Assembly (NCBI RefSeq): GCF_044810985.1
Contig: NZ_CP085242.1
Location: 2,666,001-2,730,000 of the forward strand
Length of the DNA: 64,000 nt
DNA from: Marinospirillum sp031581385
Lineage (GTDB): Bacteria; Pseudomonadota; Gammaproteobacteria; Pseudomonadales; Halomonadaceae
Direction: 5' to 3'
The notes beneath the pieces were generated by a model, which was given only the letters and a program-made list of their open reading frames with translations, searched no databases and was not told the origin of the DNA. Positions 24,817 to 32,473 of the stretch are shown here, piece by piece. Position 1 is the first letter of the stretch. The number at the start of each line of letters is the position of its first letter. A program made the position numbers and the translations under genes.

Positions 24817-25932
24817 ATGGCTTTAAATACGATTGAAGAAATTATTGAAGATATGCGTCAGGGCAAGATGGTCATTCTGATGGATGATGAAGACCGTGAA
24901 AACGAGGGTGATCTGATCATTGCCTCGGAAAAAGTCCGTCCTGAAGACATCAACTTCATGGCACGCCATGCCTGCGGTCTGATTTGCATGACCCTGACCT
25001 CGGATCGCTGTCAGCAGTTGGACTTGCCCCTGATGGTGGACAGTAATGGTGCTCAGTTTTCCACCAACTTCACTTTGTCCATTGAAGCGGCCGAAGGCGT
25101 TACCACGGGTATTTCCGCGGCGGATCGTGCCAAAACCGTTCAGGTTGCTGTAGCCCGTAATGCCAAGCCGGAAGACATTGTTCAGCCGGGCCACATTTTC
25201 CCTTTACGCGCCCAGGCGGGTGGCGTTCTGCAACGTGCAGGACACACCGAGGCCGGTTGTGACCTGGCCCATCTGGCCGGTTTTGAAGCCTCCTCCGTGA
25301 TTGTGGAAATCATGAACCAGGATGGCACCATGGCGCGGCGTCCTGATCTGGAAAAGTTTGCTGAACAACATAACCTGAAAATCGGCACCATTGCTGACTT
25401 GATTCACTATCGGGTGGTGAATGAAACCACGGTGGAAAAAGGTGAAACCTATGCTCTGGACACCGAGCAGGGTGAGTTTCAGGTCACGGCTTTTCACGAC
25501 AGTGTGCAGGGCGGCACTCACCTGGCTCTGGTCATGGGTCAACCGCAGCCGGACAAACCGACTCTGGTGCGTGTGCATCAGGCCGATACGGTCAAGGACC
25601 TGTTGGAGGCCCGCAATCCCAAAAAACCCAGCTGGAGCCTGCACCGTTCCCTGCAACGCATTGCTGAAGAAGGTGAAGGTGTTCTGGTTTTGCTGGATAA
25701 TCAGGATGCAACACCGGATCTGGAAAATCAGCTGAAACGCTTTCTGGGCCTGGAACGCGAAGTAAGAACAGCCAATCAGGACGGTGCGGGCACTTATCTG
25801 ACCATAGGAACCGGTGCCCAGATATTGCGGGAAGTGGGTGTGGGTAAAATGCGCCTGCTGTCTTCACCACTGAAATTCGGTGCTCTTTCCGGCTTTGACC
25901 TGGAAATTGTGGAAACCCTCAGTGCAGAATAA
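24817..25932 (+). CDS. ribBA: RibBA-type protein: active DHBP synthase with degenerate GTP cyclohydrolase II domain
   Basis: 371 residues. Residues 1-205 are DHBP synthase (RibB): DDEDRENEGDLIIASE (~23-38), HACGLICM, and HTEAGCDLAHLAG carry the metal and phosphate ligands. Residues ~210-371 align with GTP cyclohydrolase II (RibA), but where RibA has three zinc Cys after VRVHSEC this protein reads VRVHQADTVKDLL and no cysteine is present in the whole domain. The RibA half is therefore probably catalytically dead, as in some pseudomonad-type RibBA proteins, and a separate ribA should exist elsewhere. The N-terminal half should supply the four-carbon unit for lumazine. Confidence 0.93.
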   Translation: MALNTIEEIIEDMRQGKMVILMDDEDRENEGDLIIASEKVRPEDINFMARHACGLICMTLTSDRCQQLDLPLMVDSNGAQFSTNFTLSIEAAEGVTTGISAADRAKTVQVAVARNAKPEDIVQPGHIFPLRAQAGGVLQRAGHTEAGCDLAHLAGFEASSVIVEIMNQDGTMARRPDLEKFAEQHNLKIGTIADLIHYRVVNETTVEKGETYALDTEQGEFQVTAFHDSVQGGTHLALVMGQPQPDKPTLVRVHQADTVKDLLEARNPKKPSWSLHRSLQRIAEEGEGVLVLLDNQDATPDLENQLKRFLGLEREVRTANQDGAGTYLTIGTGAQILREVGVGKMRLLSSPLKFGALSGFDLEIVETLSAE

Positions 25933-25959
25933 TTGTTGTACGACTGACGAGATTAAAAA

Positions 25960-26439
25960 ATGATGCAGGATATTACCCAGACTGAAGGTCTGCTCCATGC
26001 CGCTGCCGGTCGCTTTGTCCTGGTGGTGGGCCGTTTCAACAGCTTTGTTGTGGAAAGCCTGGTTGCCGGTGCTGTGGATACTCTGCGCCGTCATGGTGTG
26101 GAGTCGGAACAGATAGAAATTGTTCGTGCTCCAGGTGCCTGGGAATTGCCCCTGGCTGTCAAGCGTGTGCTCAAGACCCGTCAACCTGCGGCCGTGATTG
26201 TTCTGGGTGCAGTGATCCGTGGCGGAACCCCGCATTTTGAGTATGTCGCCGGAGAATGCAATTCCGCATTGGGTGGCTTGATGATGGCTTCGGATGTACC
26301 CATTGCCAATGGGGTGCTGACGGTCAATTCCATTGAGCAGGCCATAGAGCGTTCAGGCACCAAAATGGGCAACAAGGGTTCAGAAGCGGCAGAAGCGGCT
26401 TTGGAAATGGTCAATCTGTTGAATACCCTGGGGAACTGA
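25960..26439 (+). CDS. ribH: 6,7-dimethyl-8-ribityllumazine synthase
   Basis: 159 residues. Typical lumazine synthase blocks: VVGRFNSFVVESLVAGA (~23-39), RAPGAWELPLAV (~56-67), VVILGAVIRGGTPHFEYVAGE (~75-95; the catalytic His lies in TPHFEYV) and GVLTVNSIEQAIERSG. It condenses the RibBA and RibD products to the direct precursor of riboflavin. A second ATG directly follows the first; either may be used. Spaced 27 bases after ribBA and 1 base before nusB. Confidence 0.96.
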   Translation: MMQDITQTEGLLHAAAGRFVLVVGRFNSFVVESLVAGAVDTLRRHGVESEQIEIVRAPGAWELPLAVKRVLKTRQPAAVIVLGAVIRGGTPHFEYVAGECNSALGGLMMASDVPIANGVLTVNSIEQAIERSGTKMGNKGSEAAEAALEMVNLLNTLGN

Positions 26440-26440
26440 A

Positions 26441-26944
26441 ATGGCTTCGGAGAAAAAACGCAAGCCATCACGCAGTGCCCAGCGCAGTGCTGCCCGTCAG
26501 CTGACCCTGCAGGCTTTGTACCAATGGCAGATCAGCGGCAATGAAATGCACCAGGTGGAAGCACATATTCGTGCAGCTTTGCCGGATGACAGTCTGGAAG
26601 CACACGAAGACATTACCGAAGTGCTGAAAATGGCCGACCTGGCTTATTTTCATGAAATGGCTCAGGCCATTCCTCAGCAAAAAGAGGAACTGGATGCGGG
26701 TTTCTCACCCTTACTGGATCGACGCACTGAAGAATTGGACCCGATTGAACTGGCGATTCTTCGGTTGGGAAGCTACGAGCTGACCCAGCGTCTGGATGTG
26801 CCCTATCGGGTAGTGATCAACGAGTCTGTGGAACTGGCCAAACGCTTTGGTGGCACCGACAGTCACAAGTATGTGAATGGTATTCTGGATAAACTGGCGC
26901 AACGGGTTCGCAGTGTCGAGGTGAATGCGCGTCGTTCTTCATAA
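26441..26944 (+). CDS. nusB: Transcription antitermination factor NusB
   Basis: 167 residues, all helical. The family core is visible in ARQLTLQALYQWQISG (~18-33), ELDPIELAILRLGSYEL (~98-114) and VVINESVELAKRFGGTDSHKYVNGILDKL (~125-152). The N-terminus MASEKKRKPSRSAQR is more basic than in E. coli. NusB with NusE binds boxA RNA for rRNA antitermination. The start lies one base after the ribH stop, as in the conserved ribH-nusB-thiL order. Confidence 0.97.
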   Translation: MASEKKRKPSRSAQRSAARQLTLQALYQWQISGNEMHQVEAHIRAALPDDSLEAHEDITEVLKMADLAYFHEMAQAIPQQKEELDAGFSPLLDRRTEELDPIELAILRLGSYELTQRLDVPYRVVINESVELAKRFGGTDSHKYVNGILDKLAQRVRSVEVNARRSS

Positions 26945-26964
26945 ATAAAGCAAAGGCCCTGTTT

Positions 26965-27930
26965 ATGGATGAATTTGCTCTGATTCGCCGTTTTTTCACC
27001 GGTCTGGGGCCTTCGCTTCCAGAAGTCATTGAAAACGTGGGTGATGACTGCGCACTTTTGCAGTTACAACCCAATGAGCAGTTGGCGCTTTCCATCGACA
27101 CCTCGGTAGCTGATCGCCATTTTCCTGCCACGGCTGATCCCTGGGCTATTGGCTGGCGCTGCCTGGCTGTCGCCCTTTCCGATCTGGCGGCCATGGGTGC
27201 CCGCCCGGTGGGTTTTACCCTGGCCATCACCCTTCCCGAAGCCGATGAAGCCTGGCTCACTGAATTCAGCAGAGGGCTGCGCGCCCTGGCGGATGAAAGT
27301 GGCTGCCCCCTGATTGGCGGTGACACCACCCGTGGGCCCCTGACTTTAAGTGTGCAGGTTCAGGGTGTGGTTACCCCTGAGCATGTCTGGCGGCGGGCGG
27401 GTGCCCAGCCGGGACAGCTCCTTGCGGTGCTGGGCAATCTGGGTTCGGCCGCTGCAGGCTTGCGCTGTTTTCAGGAAGAGCCGGAGCGTCTTGCCCATCG
27501 TGAAGACTGGAATGCACTGGAAAAGGCCTACCTGCTGCCCCGGCCACTGACCCACGAAGCCTTGCGCCTGATGCAGGGGGTGGCGATCTCGGCCGCCATT
27601 GATGTTTCCGATGGTCTTCTGGCAGACCTGCAACACCTGCTGGCCTCTTCTGCCGTAGCTGCCGAGCTGGATCTTGAGCAACTGCCCCTGCATCCTCAGT
27701 TGTTGGAAAAACTGGGCCGTCCCCTGGCGCTGGATGCAGCCCAGCATGGTGGCGATGACTATGCCTTGTTGCTGACCCTGGATGAGGCGGATTTTCCACT
27801 GGCGCGAAGCCTTTGCCCGGAACTCAAAAAGATCGGGATCATCACCAAAGGCGCGGGGATACGCACACCGGGCGGTGAACTTCTTGAGCCTCAGGGCTAT
27901 AACCATTTTTCTGCACAACAGGACGATTAA
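26965..27930 (+). CDS. thiL: Thiamine-monophosphate kinase ThiL
   Basis: 321 residues. It begins with MDEFALIRRFF and contains ENVGDDCALLQ (ATP/Mg Asp), DLAAMGARPVGFTL (~73-86), LIGGDTTRGPLTLSV and later AAIDVSDGLLADLQHLL (~210-226), all characteristic of ThiL, an AIR synthase-type kinase making thiamine diphosphate. The stop shares one base with the pgpA start (TAATG), so translation is coupled. Confidence 0.96.
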   Translation: MDEFALIRRFFTGLGPSLPEVIENVGDDCALLQLQPNEQLALSIDTSVADRHFPATADPWAIGWRCLAVALSDLAAMGARPVGFTLAITLPEADEAWLTEFSRGLRALADESGCPLIGGDTTRGPLTLSVQVQGVVTPEHVWRRAGAQPGQLLAVLGNLGSAAAGLRCFQEEPERLAHREDWNALEKAYLLPRPLTHEALRLMQGVAISAAIDVSDGLLADLQHLLASSAVAAELDLEQLPLHPQLLEKLGRPLALDAAQHGGDDYALLLTLDEADFPLARSLCPELKKIGIITKGAGIRTPGGELLEPQGYNHFSAQQDD

Positions 27931-28412
27931 TGAATAAAGCACCAGCCAGTGTTTGGCGCAATCCTGTGCATTTCCTGGCCTTTGGGCTGGGCAGCGGCGC
28001 CTCTCCCTGGGCTCCGGGTACGATGGGCACCCTGGCTGCCATTCCTTTGTATTTTTTATTGGCCAGTTTGCCCCTGTGGCTCTACAGCCTGCTGGTTGTG
28101 GCTGCCTTCTGGGTCGGATGCTGGCTGTGCGAGCGCACTTCCGAAGACCTGGGCGTGCATGATCACAGTGGCATTGTCTGGGATGAGTTTGTCGGCTACT
28201 GGCTGACCATGCTGGCTCTTCCTGCCTCTCTGGGCTGGGCCCTGGCCGGTTTTGTGCTCTTCCGGTTTTTTGACATTATCAAGCCCTGGCCGATTCGCTG
28301 GGCCGACCGCCGGGTCGCGGGTGGTTTTGGTATTATGATTGACGATGTTCTGGCGGCTGTCTATGCCGGTATCTTGCTGCATCTGGCTTACTTTCTTTTG
28401 AGTGCAGCTTAG
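27930..28412 (+). CDS. pgpA: Phosphatidylglycerophosphatase A
   Basis: 160 residues with three or four membrane helices. The PgpA motif set includes FGLGSGASPWAPGTMGTLAAIPLY (11-34), DHSGIVWDEFVGYWLTM (~82-98), FRFFDIIKPWPI and the C-terminal GGFGIMIDDVLAAVYAG. It dephosphorylates phosphatidylglycerol phosphate in the inner membrane. It is the last gene of the rib-nusB-thiL-pgpA run. Confidence 0.96.
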   Translation: MNKAPASVWRNPVHFLAFGLGSGASPWAPGTMGTLAAIPLYFLLASLPLWLYSLLVVAAFWVGCWLCERTSEDLGVHDHSGIVWDEFVGYWLTMLALPASLGWALAGFVLFRFFDIIKPWPIRWADRRVAGGFGIMIDDVLAAVYAGILLHLAYFLLSAA

Positions 28413-28444
28413 GATGCGTGTGATTGCAAAGGAGTAGTAACACC

Positions 28445-29692
28445 ATGAAAAAACTTTGGGTAATCGGTCTGGGTGTGATCCTGGTGGCTGTGGTGACCTT
28501 GACCCTGGCTACAGGAAAAACCTTTACCGGGCAACTGGATAAACTATCTGCAGAGCTGGCTGAAGACCCGCGCATTCGGGTTGTTTCCAGTGACAAGGAT
28601 TCAGGTTGGCTCAGTTCCAGCGGTGAAATGACACTGGCATTCACCCTGGATGACCAGGCAGACCTGCTGGTAACCAGTCAATGGCAGGCCAGCCATCGGC
28701 CAGGCTGGGTCGACTACCAGGGCACAACCCGGCTTCATGTGGAAGAAGGTGAGGAGCGTCTGGATCTGCTTGACGAACTGGGGGTTGAACCCCTGCCTTT
28801 CCAGGGTCGGGCTGACTGGAGCCACGCCAGCTATCTCCTTGAGCTGCCAGCCCTGACGATGGCCGATCCGGATTTCAGTATTGATTTTTCCGGAGGCCAG
28901 TTGGAGGCCGGTTATGAGTATGAAAGCGGACGTCAGACGGGGCAGCTGCAAGCTGCTTTTTTGCAACTGGGCGGAGGAGAGCAGGACCCTTCCCGTCTGA
29001 ATCTTGAAGACGTTCTGCTGAGCTGGGATCAACAGGGTACTTATCCCTGGATTTCCGGTGATATGAAATTGAACCTTGCGCGTCTGCACTTTAACGGCCC
29101 CCAGGGTGAAGTGGCTTTTGCCGAGCCGCAAATATCCCAGCAGATGCAGATGAGCGAGGAAAGTTTTGACCTCAGCCTGAGCCTGGATACCGGGGAGGCG
29201 ACTTCCAATGGACGCTCTCTGGGCAGTGCGGCTCTGAGTGTCCGTACCGATCGCTTTGATGGTCAGGCCAGTGCTGATTTGCTGGAGTTTTTTGGTCAGG
29301 AAGCGGACTGGGAAAGCCTTGATGAAGAAGCCATGCAGCCGGGTCTGATGGCCATGAACCGCCTTCTGGAAGGTTCACCGGCACTTCTGTTGGAGAATTT
29401 CCAGGTCAGCCTGGTGACACCTGTTGAAATGACCCAAAAGGCCGAAGGCAGTGTCAGTTTTGATGGGCGCAACCTGCCTTCCCGATATCTGAATCGACTC
29501 TCCGACGGTGAAATTGCTGAAGATGACTTGATGAGTCGGATGCGCGTGGAACTCTTGTTCGATAAAATTAACCCGGAACTGTTGCGGCTGGTTGGGATTC
29601 CACCCTTTTTACAGGATGAGTCCGCAGAACAACAGAGTGTGGTCTGGGAAGGTGGGGAGTTGCGTATGAATGGGAAGCTTCTGCCCTTTTAA
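28445..29692 (+). CDS. DUF945 (YdgA-like) protein
   Basis: 415 residues from the ATG at 28445, preceded by AAAGGAG; earlier in-frame codons are not supported. It begins with MKKLWVIGLGVILVAVVTLTLA, a signal anchor, and goes on with ETMLxx-type beta-rich sequence (SSDKDSGWLSSSGEMTLAF), which is the DUF945 pattern of YdgA/YihF proteins. These are periplasmic or anchored proteins of unknown function. It stands alone before a terminator. The acidic character and absence of cysteines are notable. Confidence 0.8.
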   Translation: MKKLWVIGLGVILVAVVTLTLATGKTFTGQLDKLSAELAEDPRIRVVSSDKDSGWLSSSGEMTLAFTLDDQADLLVTSQWQASHRPGWVDYQGTTRLHVEEGEERLDLLDELGVEPLPFQGRADWSHASYLLELPALTMADPDFSIDFSGGQLEAGYEYESGRQTGQLQAAFLQLGGGEQDPSRLNLEDVLLSWDQQGTYPWISGDMKLNLARLHFNGPQGEVAFAEPQISQQMQMSEESFDLSLSLDTGEATSNGRSLGSAALSVRTDRFDGQASADLLEFFGQEADWESLDEEAMQPGLMAMNRLLEGSPALLLENFQVSLVTPVEMTQKAEGSVSFDGRNLPSRYLNRLSDGEIAEDDLMSRMRVELLFDKINPELLRLVGIPPFLQDESAEQQSVVWEGGELRMNGKLLPF

Positions 29693-29700
29693 TTGCAGAA

Positions 29701-29733
29701 AAGCCGCTGCGAGTTCTTCGTAGCGGCTTTTTG
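29701..29733 (+). terminator. Terminator after the DUF945 gene
   Basis: Hairpin with an 8-bp perfect outer stem (29701-29708 with 29722-29729), extended inwards through a G-T pair, followed by a T-run. It is nearly symmetric and could also end the convergent PA3496-family gene. Confidence 0.85.
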
Positions 29734-29745
29734 ATGGCTTGTTAG

Positions 29746-29955
29746 TTAGTCGTCGTCAAAGCTGAACTCGTCTTCGAGTTGCTTTTTCAGGCGACGCTCT
29801 TCCAGCAGGGCTTCAATCATACGGCGTTTGGCAATCGGGGTACCATCCCTGTTGGTCAGGCTGTCTTTGCTGACCAGTTCCAATTCATATTCATCATCAT
29901 TGACGGCAACATCAAAGTCATCGTCTTCATCGTAAGCGGCTTCTTCACGACCCAT
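29746..29955 (-). CDS. PA3496-family small acidic protein
   Basis: 69 residues, very acidic (DEDDDFD, DDEYELE and a C-terminal FSFDDD), with a central basic helix PIAKRRMIEALLEERRLKKQL. This is the shape of the small PA3496 family found across Pseudomonas-like bacteria, whose annotated link to the cell envelope is tentative. No signal peptide. It is convergent with the DUF945 gene, and a 71-base gap separates it from the LOV gene stop. The function is unknown. Confidence 0.75.
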   Translation of the reverse strand: MGREEAAYDEDDDFDVAVNDDEYELELVSKDSLTNRDGTPIAKRRMIEALLEERRLKKQLEDEFSFDDD

Positions 29956-30026
29956 GGCTCAGTCTGCTCCAGTTGTTGTCCACAACTGCTATATAGGACT
30001 TTTTTGCGCCGCTGACAAGTGGATTT

Positions 30027-30440
30027 TTATTTTTTTTCATTTGCCTGTCGCAGTTGCACCAATTCGGTGACGTCTTTCTGCACGCCAATGAAGTAGGTTA
30101 ACTGGTCGTCTTCATTGTAGACGGGGGTAATGGATAACTCATTCCAGAAGAGGCTGCCGTCCTTGCGGTAGTTGCGCAGGGTTTCCCGGCAGGGCTGGCC
30201 GTTGCGCAGGGCTGTGCGGATGTTGTCCAGTGCAGGCTGATCCCGGTCATCCCCCTGTAGAAAGCGGCAATCCTGGTAGAGGATTTCATCGGAAGTATAA
30301 CCTGTGAGCTTTTCAAATCCCTTGTTCACATAGATCAGAATGTTTTCATCGCCTTCCTGCTCAGCAATAACAATGCCGTCCTGGGATTCATCAACTACCA
30401 GTTCAAGAAGCTGCGGACTGATCAAAGGCTTGGCTTTCAT
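30027..30440 (-). CDS. Short LOV-domain (blue-light) photoreceptor candidate
   Basis: 137 residues from the ATG at 30440 (AAGGA 9 bases upstream); a longer frame running into nsrR antisense is rejected. Almost the whole chain is one PAS fold of the LOV type: YVNKGFEKLTGY (~37-48), the photoactive Cys58 in DCRFLQGDD, RNYRKDGSLFWNEL (~90-103) and YFIGVQKDVTE (~117-127). LOV proteins bind FMN and form a Cys adduct in blue light. The canonical GxNCRFLQ reads YQDCRFLQ here (G to Y, N to D), which may tune the photocycle. There is no effector domain, as in the 'short LOV' proteins of Pseudomonas; it probably acts by dimerisation. Confidence 0.85.
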   Translation of the reverse strand: MKAKPLISPQLLELVVDESQDGIVIAEQEGDENILIYVNKGFEKLTGYTSDEILYQDCRFLQGDDRDQPALDNIRTALRNGQPCRETLRNYRKDGSLFWNELSITPVYNEDDQLTYFIGVQKDVTELVQLRQANEKK

Positions 30441-30506
30441 GGGGTTCCTTAAAATCGTATCTCTATCTGGGATTTTACGGGTAACTATGCCGCCTGGTGA
30501 AAAAAA

Positions 30507-30545
30507 ATTCAATAAAAAGGGAGCTGTATTGCTACAGCTCCCTTT
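30507..30545 (-). terminator. Terminator of nsrR
   Basis: A perfect 13-bp hairpin (30516-30528 with 30533-30545, 4-base loop) is followed on the minus strand by a run of T with a second poly-T stretch beyond. It lies 20 bases past the nsrR stop and isolates it from the LOV gene. Confidence 0.9.
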
Positions 30546-30564
30546 CAGGCTATCTGAATGTTGA

Positions 30565-31032
30565 TCAGGAAACAGCCATGACCTGTAGAGGCAGATCTTC
30601 ACTGTCGTCCAGACCCAGAAGGGTACGCATGTCAGCAGGGTTGCTGAGCAGGTCCTGAAGCGTGTATTCCTTGAGAACCGCAAGAAAAGCATCCTGGGCT
30701 TTTTGCATGACCGGTTTGAGGTCACAGGCACCGGCAATCGGGCAGGTCAGTTTCTGGCAGTCCACAACTTCAAGGGTGGTTTCAAAATCCCTGACAAGAA
30801 CGCCAAGATTAACCGACCCGGTGTTTCTTTCCAGGCGCAAGCCGCCGTACTTGCCACGAACAGTTTGAATATATTCCATCTGTCCAAGCTTATGGACGAT
30901 TTTCATCAGGTGATTGCGTGAAATATCAAAATGCTGTGCGATATCGCTGATGGTCACTAAGCGGTCATCCTGTTGGATGCCGAGGAACATCATGACGCGA
31001 ATGGCATAGTCAGTTTGTCGGGTTAACTGCAT
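30565..31032 (-). CDS. nsrR: NsrR-type Rrf2 nitric oxide sensor/repressor
   Basis: 155 residues. The winged helix begins with MQLTRQTDYAIRVMMFLG and has recognition helix SRNHLMKIVHKL (~38-49) and wing TVRGKYGGLRL (~57-67). The Fe-S ligands C92, C97 and C103 show the C-x4-C-x5-C spacing of E. coli NsrR, and Asp8, the fourth ligand there, is present. NsrR represses nitric oxide defence genes until its cluster reacts with NO. No NO target gene (hmp, norV, ytfE) lies in the window, so it acts in trans. A general IscR is excluded by the cluster pattern. Confidence 0.92.
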   Translation of the reverse strand: MQLTRQTDYAIRVMMFLGIQQDDRLVTISDIAQHFDISRNHLMKIVHKLGQMEYIQTVRGKYGGLRLERNTGSVNLGVLVRDFETTLEVVDCQKLTCPIAGACDLKPVMQKAQDAFLAVLKEYTLQDLLSNPADMRTLLGLDDSEDLPLQVMAVS

Positions 31033-31143
31033 GGTTTTTCCTCCGTGGATTACACAGACCCAGAACTCGGGTTCCCTAGCTGTTTGTATTTAACTGCCTG
31101 AATTCCGAGGCTCGCTTCATATTAGCAGGAAAGCCTGGCAAAG

Positions 31144-31163
31144 ATGTGTGCGTTTGCAAACAT
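31144..31163. promoter_or_regulatory. Candidate operator upstream of nsrR
   Basis: An 8-bp inverted repeat with one mismatch around GTTT (ATGTGTGC-GTTT-GCAAACAT) lies about 110 bases before the nsrR start. A second perfect dyad TTAAC-GACAT-GTTAA lies at 31178-31192. Either might be an autoregulatory site; neither fits the published E. coli NsrR consensus well. Confidence 0.35.
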
Positions 31164-31218
31164 AGGGTGCCTGTATTTTAACGACATGTTAAGTCAGGTC
31201 GTTGCGGGTAAGTCCCTG

Positions 31219-31440
31219 TCAGTCACTGTACTCAGAGCTGCGCAAGTCTTTTATGTAGCCTTCCAGTTGCTGGGCTATTTTCTCTCTTTCTTCATTGACC
31301 GAGGTGGCAATGGCCAGTTCGATCAGCAGCTCCAGTTCTTCAAAATGCAGTTTACCGACGTGTTCACGCCCGCTCTTGCTGAGCTTGTCACTGAAAGTCT
31401 GAACGACTTTTTGGGCGTGGGCTGTGTGTTCTCCGGCCAT
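31219..31440 (-). CDS. Small helical protein of unknown function
   Basis: 73 residues, no signal or membrane segment, predicted to form two helices: AHAQKVVQTFSDKLSKSG and FEELELLIELAIATSVNEER through AQQLEGYIKDL. The sequence is charged and soluble, and I recognise no family. It lies 19 bases downstream of the polyphosphate kinase gene on the same strand, so it is probably co-transcribed with it. A regulatory role for the kinase would be a guess. Confidence 0.6.
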   Translation of the reverse strand: MAGEHTAHAQKVVQTFSDKLSKSGREHVGKLHFEELELLIELAIATSVNEEREKIAQQLEGYIKDLRSSEYSD

Positions 31441-31459
31441 GGCTTGCTTCCTTTTGCTG

Positions 31460-32383
31460 TCAGATATTGGGGTTGCTCAGGACTTCAGAGGCGCTGGCCA
31501 CCAAGAGGGGGTCTGGCTCTCCGACAACCTTGTCGTCCCGGTTGGTGTAGGGGATACTGGACAGAATTTTGCGCATGGCGGCAAGGCGTGCTCTTTTCTT
31601 GTCATCGGACTTGATCACCGTCCAGGGTGCCTGATTTTTGTGGGTGTGTAAAAACATGGCTTCCTTGGCATGGCTGTACTCATCCCATTTATCCAGGGAA
31701 GCCAGGTCGACCGGCGACAGTTTCCATTGCTTGAGAGGGTCCTTGCGGCGTGCCATGAAGCGTCGCAGTTGCTCATTCCGTGAGACCGAAAACCAGAATT
31801 TGTACAGGCGGATACCACTGTCCACCAGCATTTGTTCAAAAACCGGGGTTTGATGCAGAAACTGGACATATTCTTCCTGGCTGCAAAATCCCATGACCCT
31901 TTCCACACCAGCGCGGTTGTACCAGGAACGGTCAAAGAGGATCATTTCTCCGGCGGCCGGCAAATGCTGAATGTAACGCTGGAAGTACCATTGCGTTTTT
32001 TCCCGCTCAGAAGGTTTTTCCAGGGCAACAACATGAGCTCCGCGTGGATTGAGATGCTCCATCATGCGCTTGATGGTGCCGCCTTTACCGGCTGCATCCC
32101 GCCCCTCAAACAAAATGACCACTCTTTCGCCCTCGTCCTTGATCCAGCGTTGCATTTTAAGCAGTTCGATTTGCAACAAGCGCTTTTCGGCTTCATAAGC
32201 CCGGCGGGTCATTTTCTTGGAGTAGGGGTAGTGCTCTGCATCAAAGCCTGGCTGCGGCATTTCCAGAAGCTTGTCTTCCGGTTTGGGAGCCTTGGCTTCA
32301 GAGGGGGTGGAATCCGAAGAGTTTTGTCTGGCTTCAATGCTGGGTGCCAGATCGGGAGCCTGGTTGCCTGTGTCCGTTGTCAT
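31460..32383 (-). CDS. ppk2: Polyphosphate kinase 2
   Basis: 307 residues from the ATG at 32383, which has a perfect AGGAGG 6 bases upstream; the frame extends further but without a site. A disordered N-terminal ~45 residues rich in Ser, Pro and Glu precede the kinase core: Walker A GRDAAGKGG (94-102), Walker B-like ILFDRSWYNRAG (~157-168) and lid RRKDPLKQWKLSPVDL with the following DKWDEYSHAKEAMF. PPK2 enzymes transfer phosphate between polyphosphate and nucleotides, mostly favouring GDP or ADP phosphorylation. A single PPK2 domain is present. Polyphosphate breakdown is also represented by ppx at 45.8 kb. Confidence 0.95.
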   Translation of the reverse strand: MTTDTGNQAPDLAPSIEARQNSSDSTPSEAKAPKPEDKLLEMPQPGFDAEHYPYSKKMTRRAYEAEKRLLQIELLKMQRWIKDEGERVVILFEGRDAAGKGGTIKRMMEHLNPRGAHVVALEKPSEREKTQWYFQRYIQHLPAAGEMILFDRSWYNRAGVERVMGFCSQEEYVQFLHQTPVFEQMLVDSGIRLYKFWFSVSRNEQLRRFMARRKDPLKQWKLSPVDLASLDKWDEYSHAKEAMFLHTHKNQAPWTVIKSDDKKRARLAAMRKILSSIPYTNRDDKVVGEPDPLLVASASEVLSNPNI

Positions 32384-32401
32384 TGATGACCTCCTGTTGT
32401 C

Positions 32402-32453
32402 TAAGAAACCTCGCTTAACCAGACTGCTGATCATGTCTAAGAGAGGCTTCTTA
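32402..32453. repeat. Long dyad between tesA and ppk2
   Basis: Two 11-bp arms with one mismatch (32402-32412 and 32443-32453) separated by 30 bases, in the gap between two same-strand genes. It may be a regulatory site for ppk2 or an RNA hairpin ending tesA; there is no T-run. Confidence 0.35.
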
Positions 32454-32473
32454 ACATTGATTGTTGCTTGATG

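Noticed and set aside
30441..30737. An N-terminal extension of the LOV gene
   Set aside because: It would run antisense to nsrR and through its terminator hairpin; the ATG at 30440 has a good ribosome site and starts just before the PAS fold.
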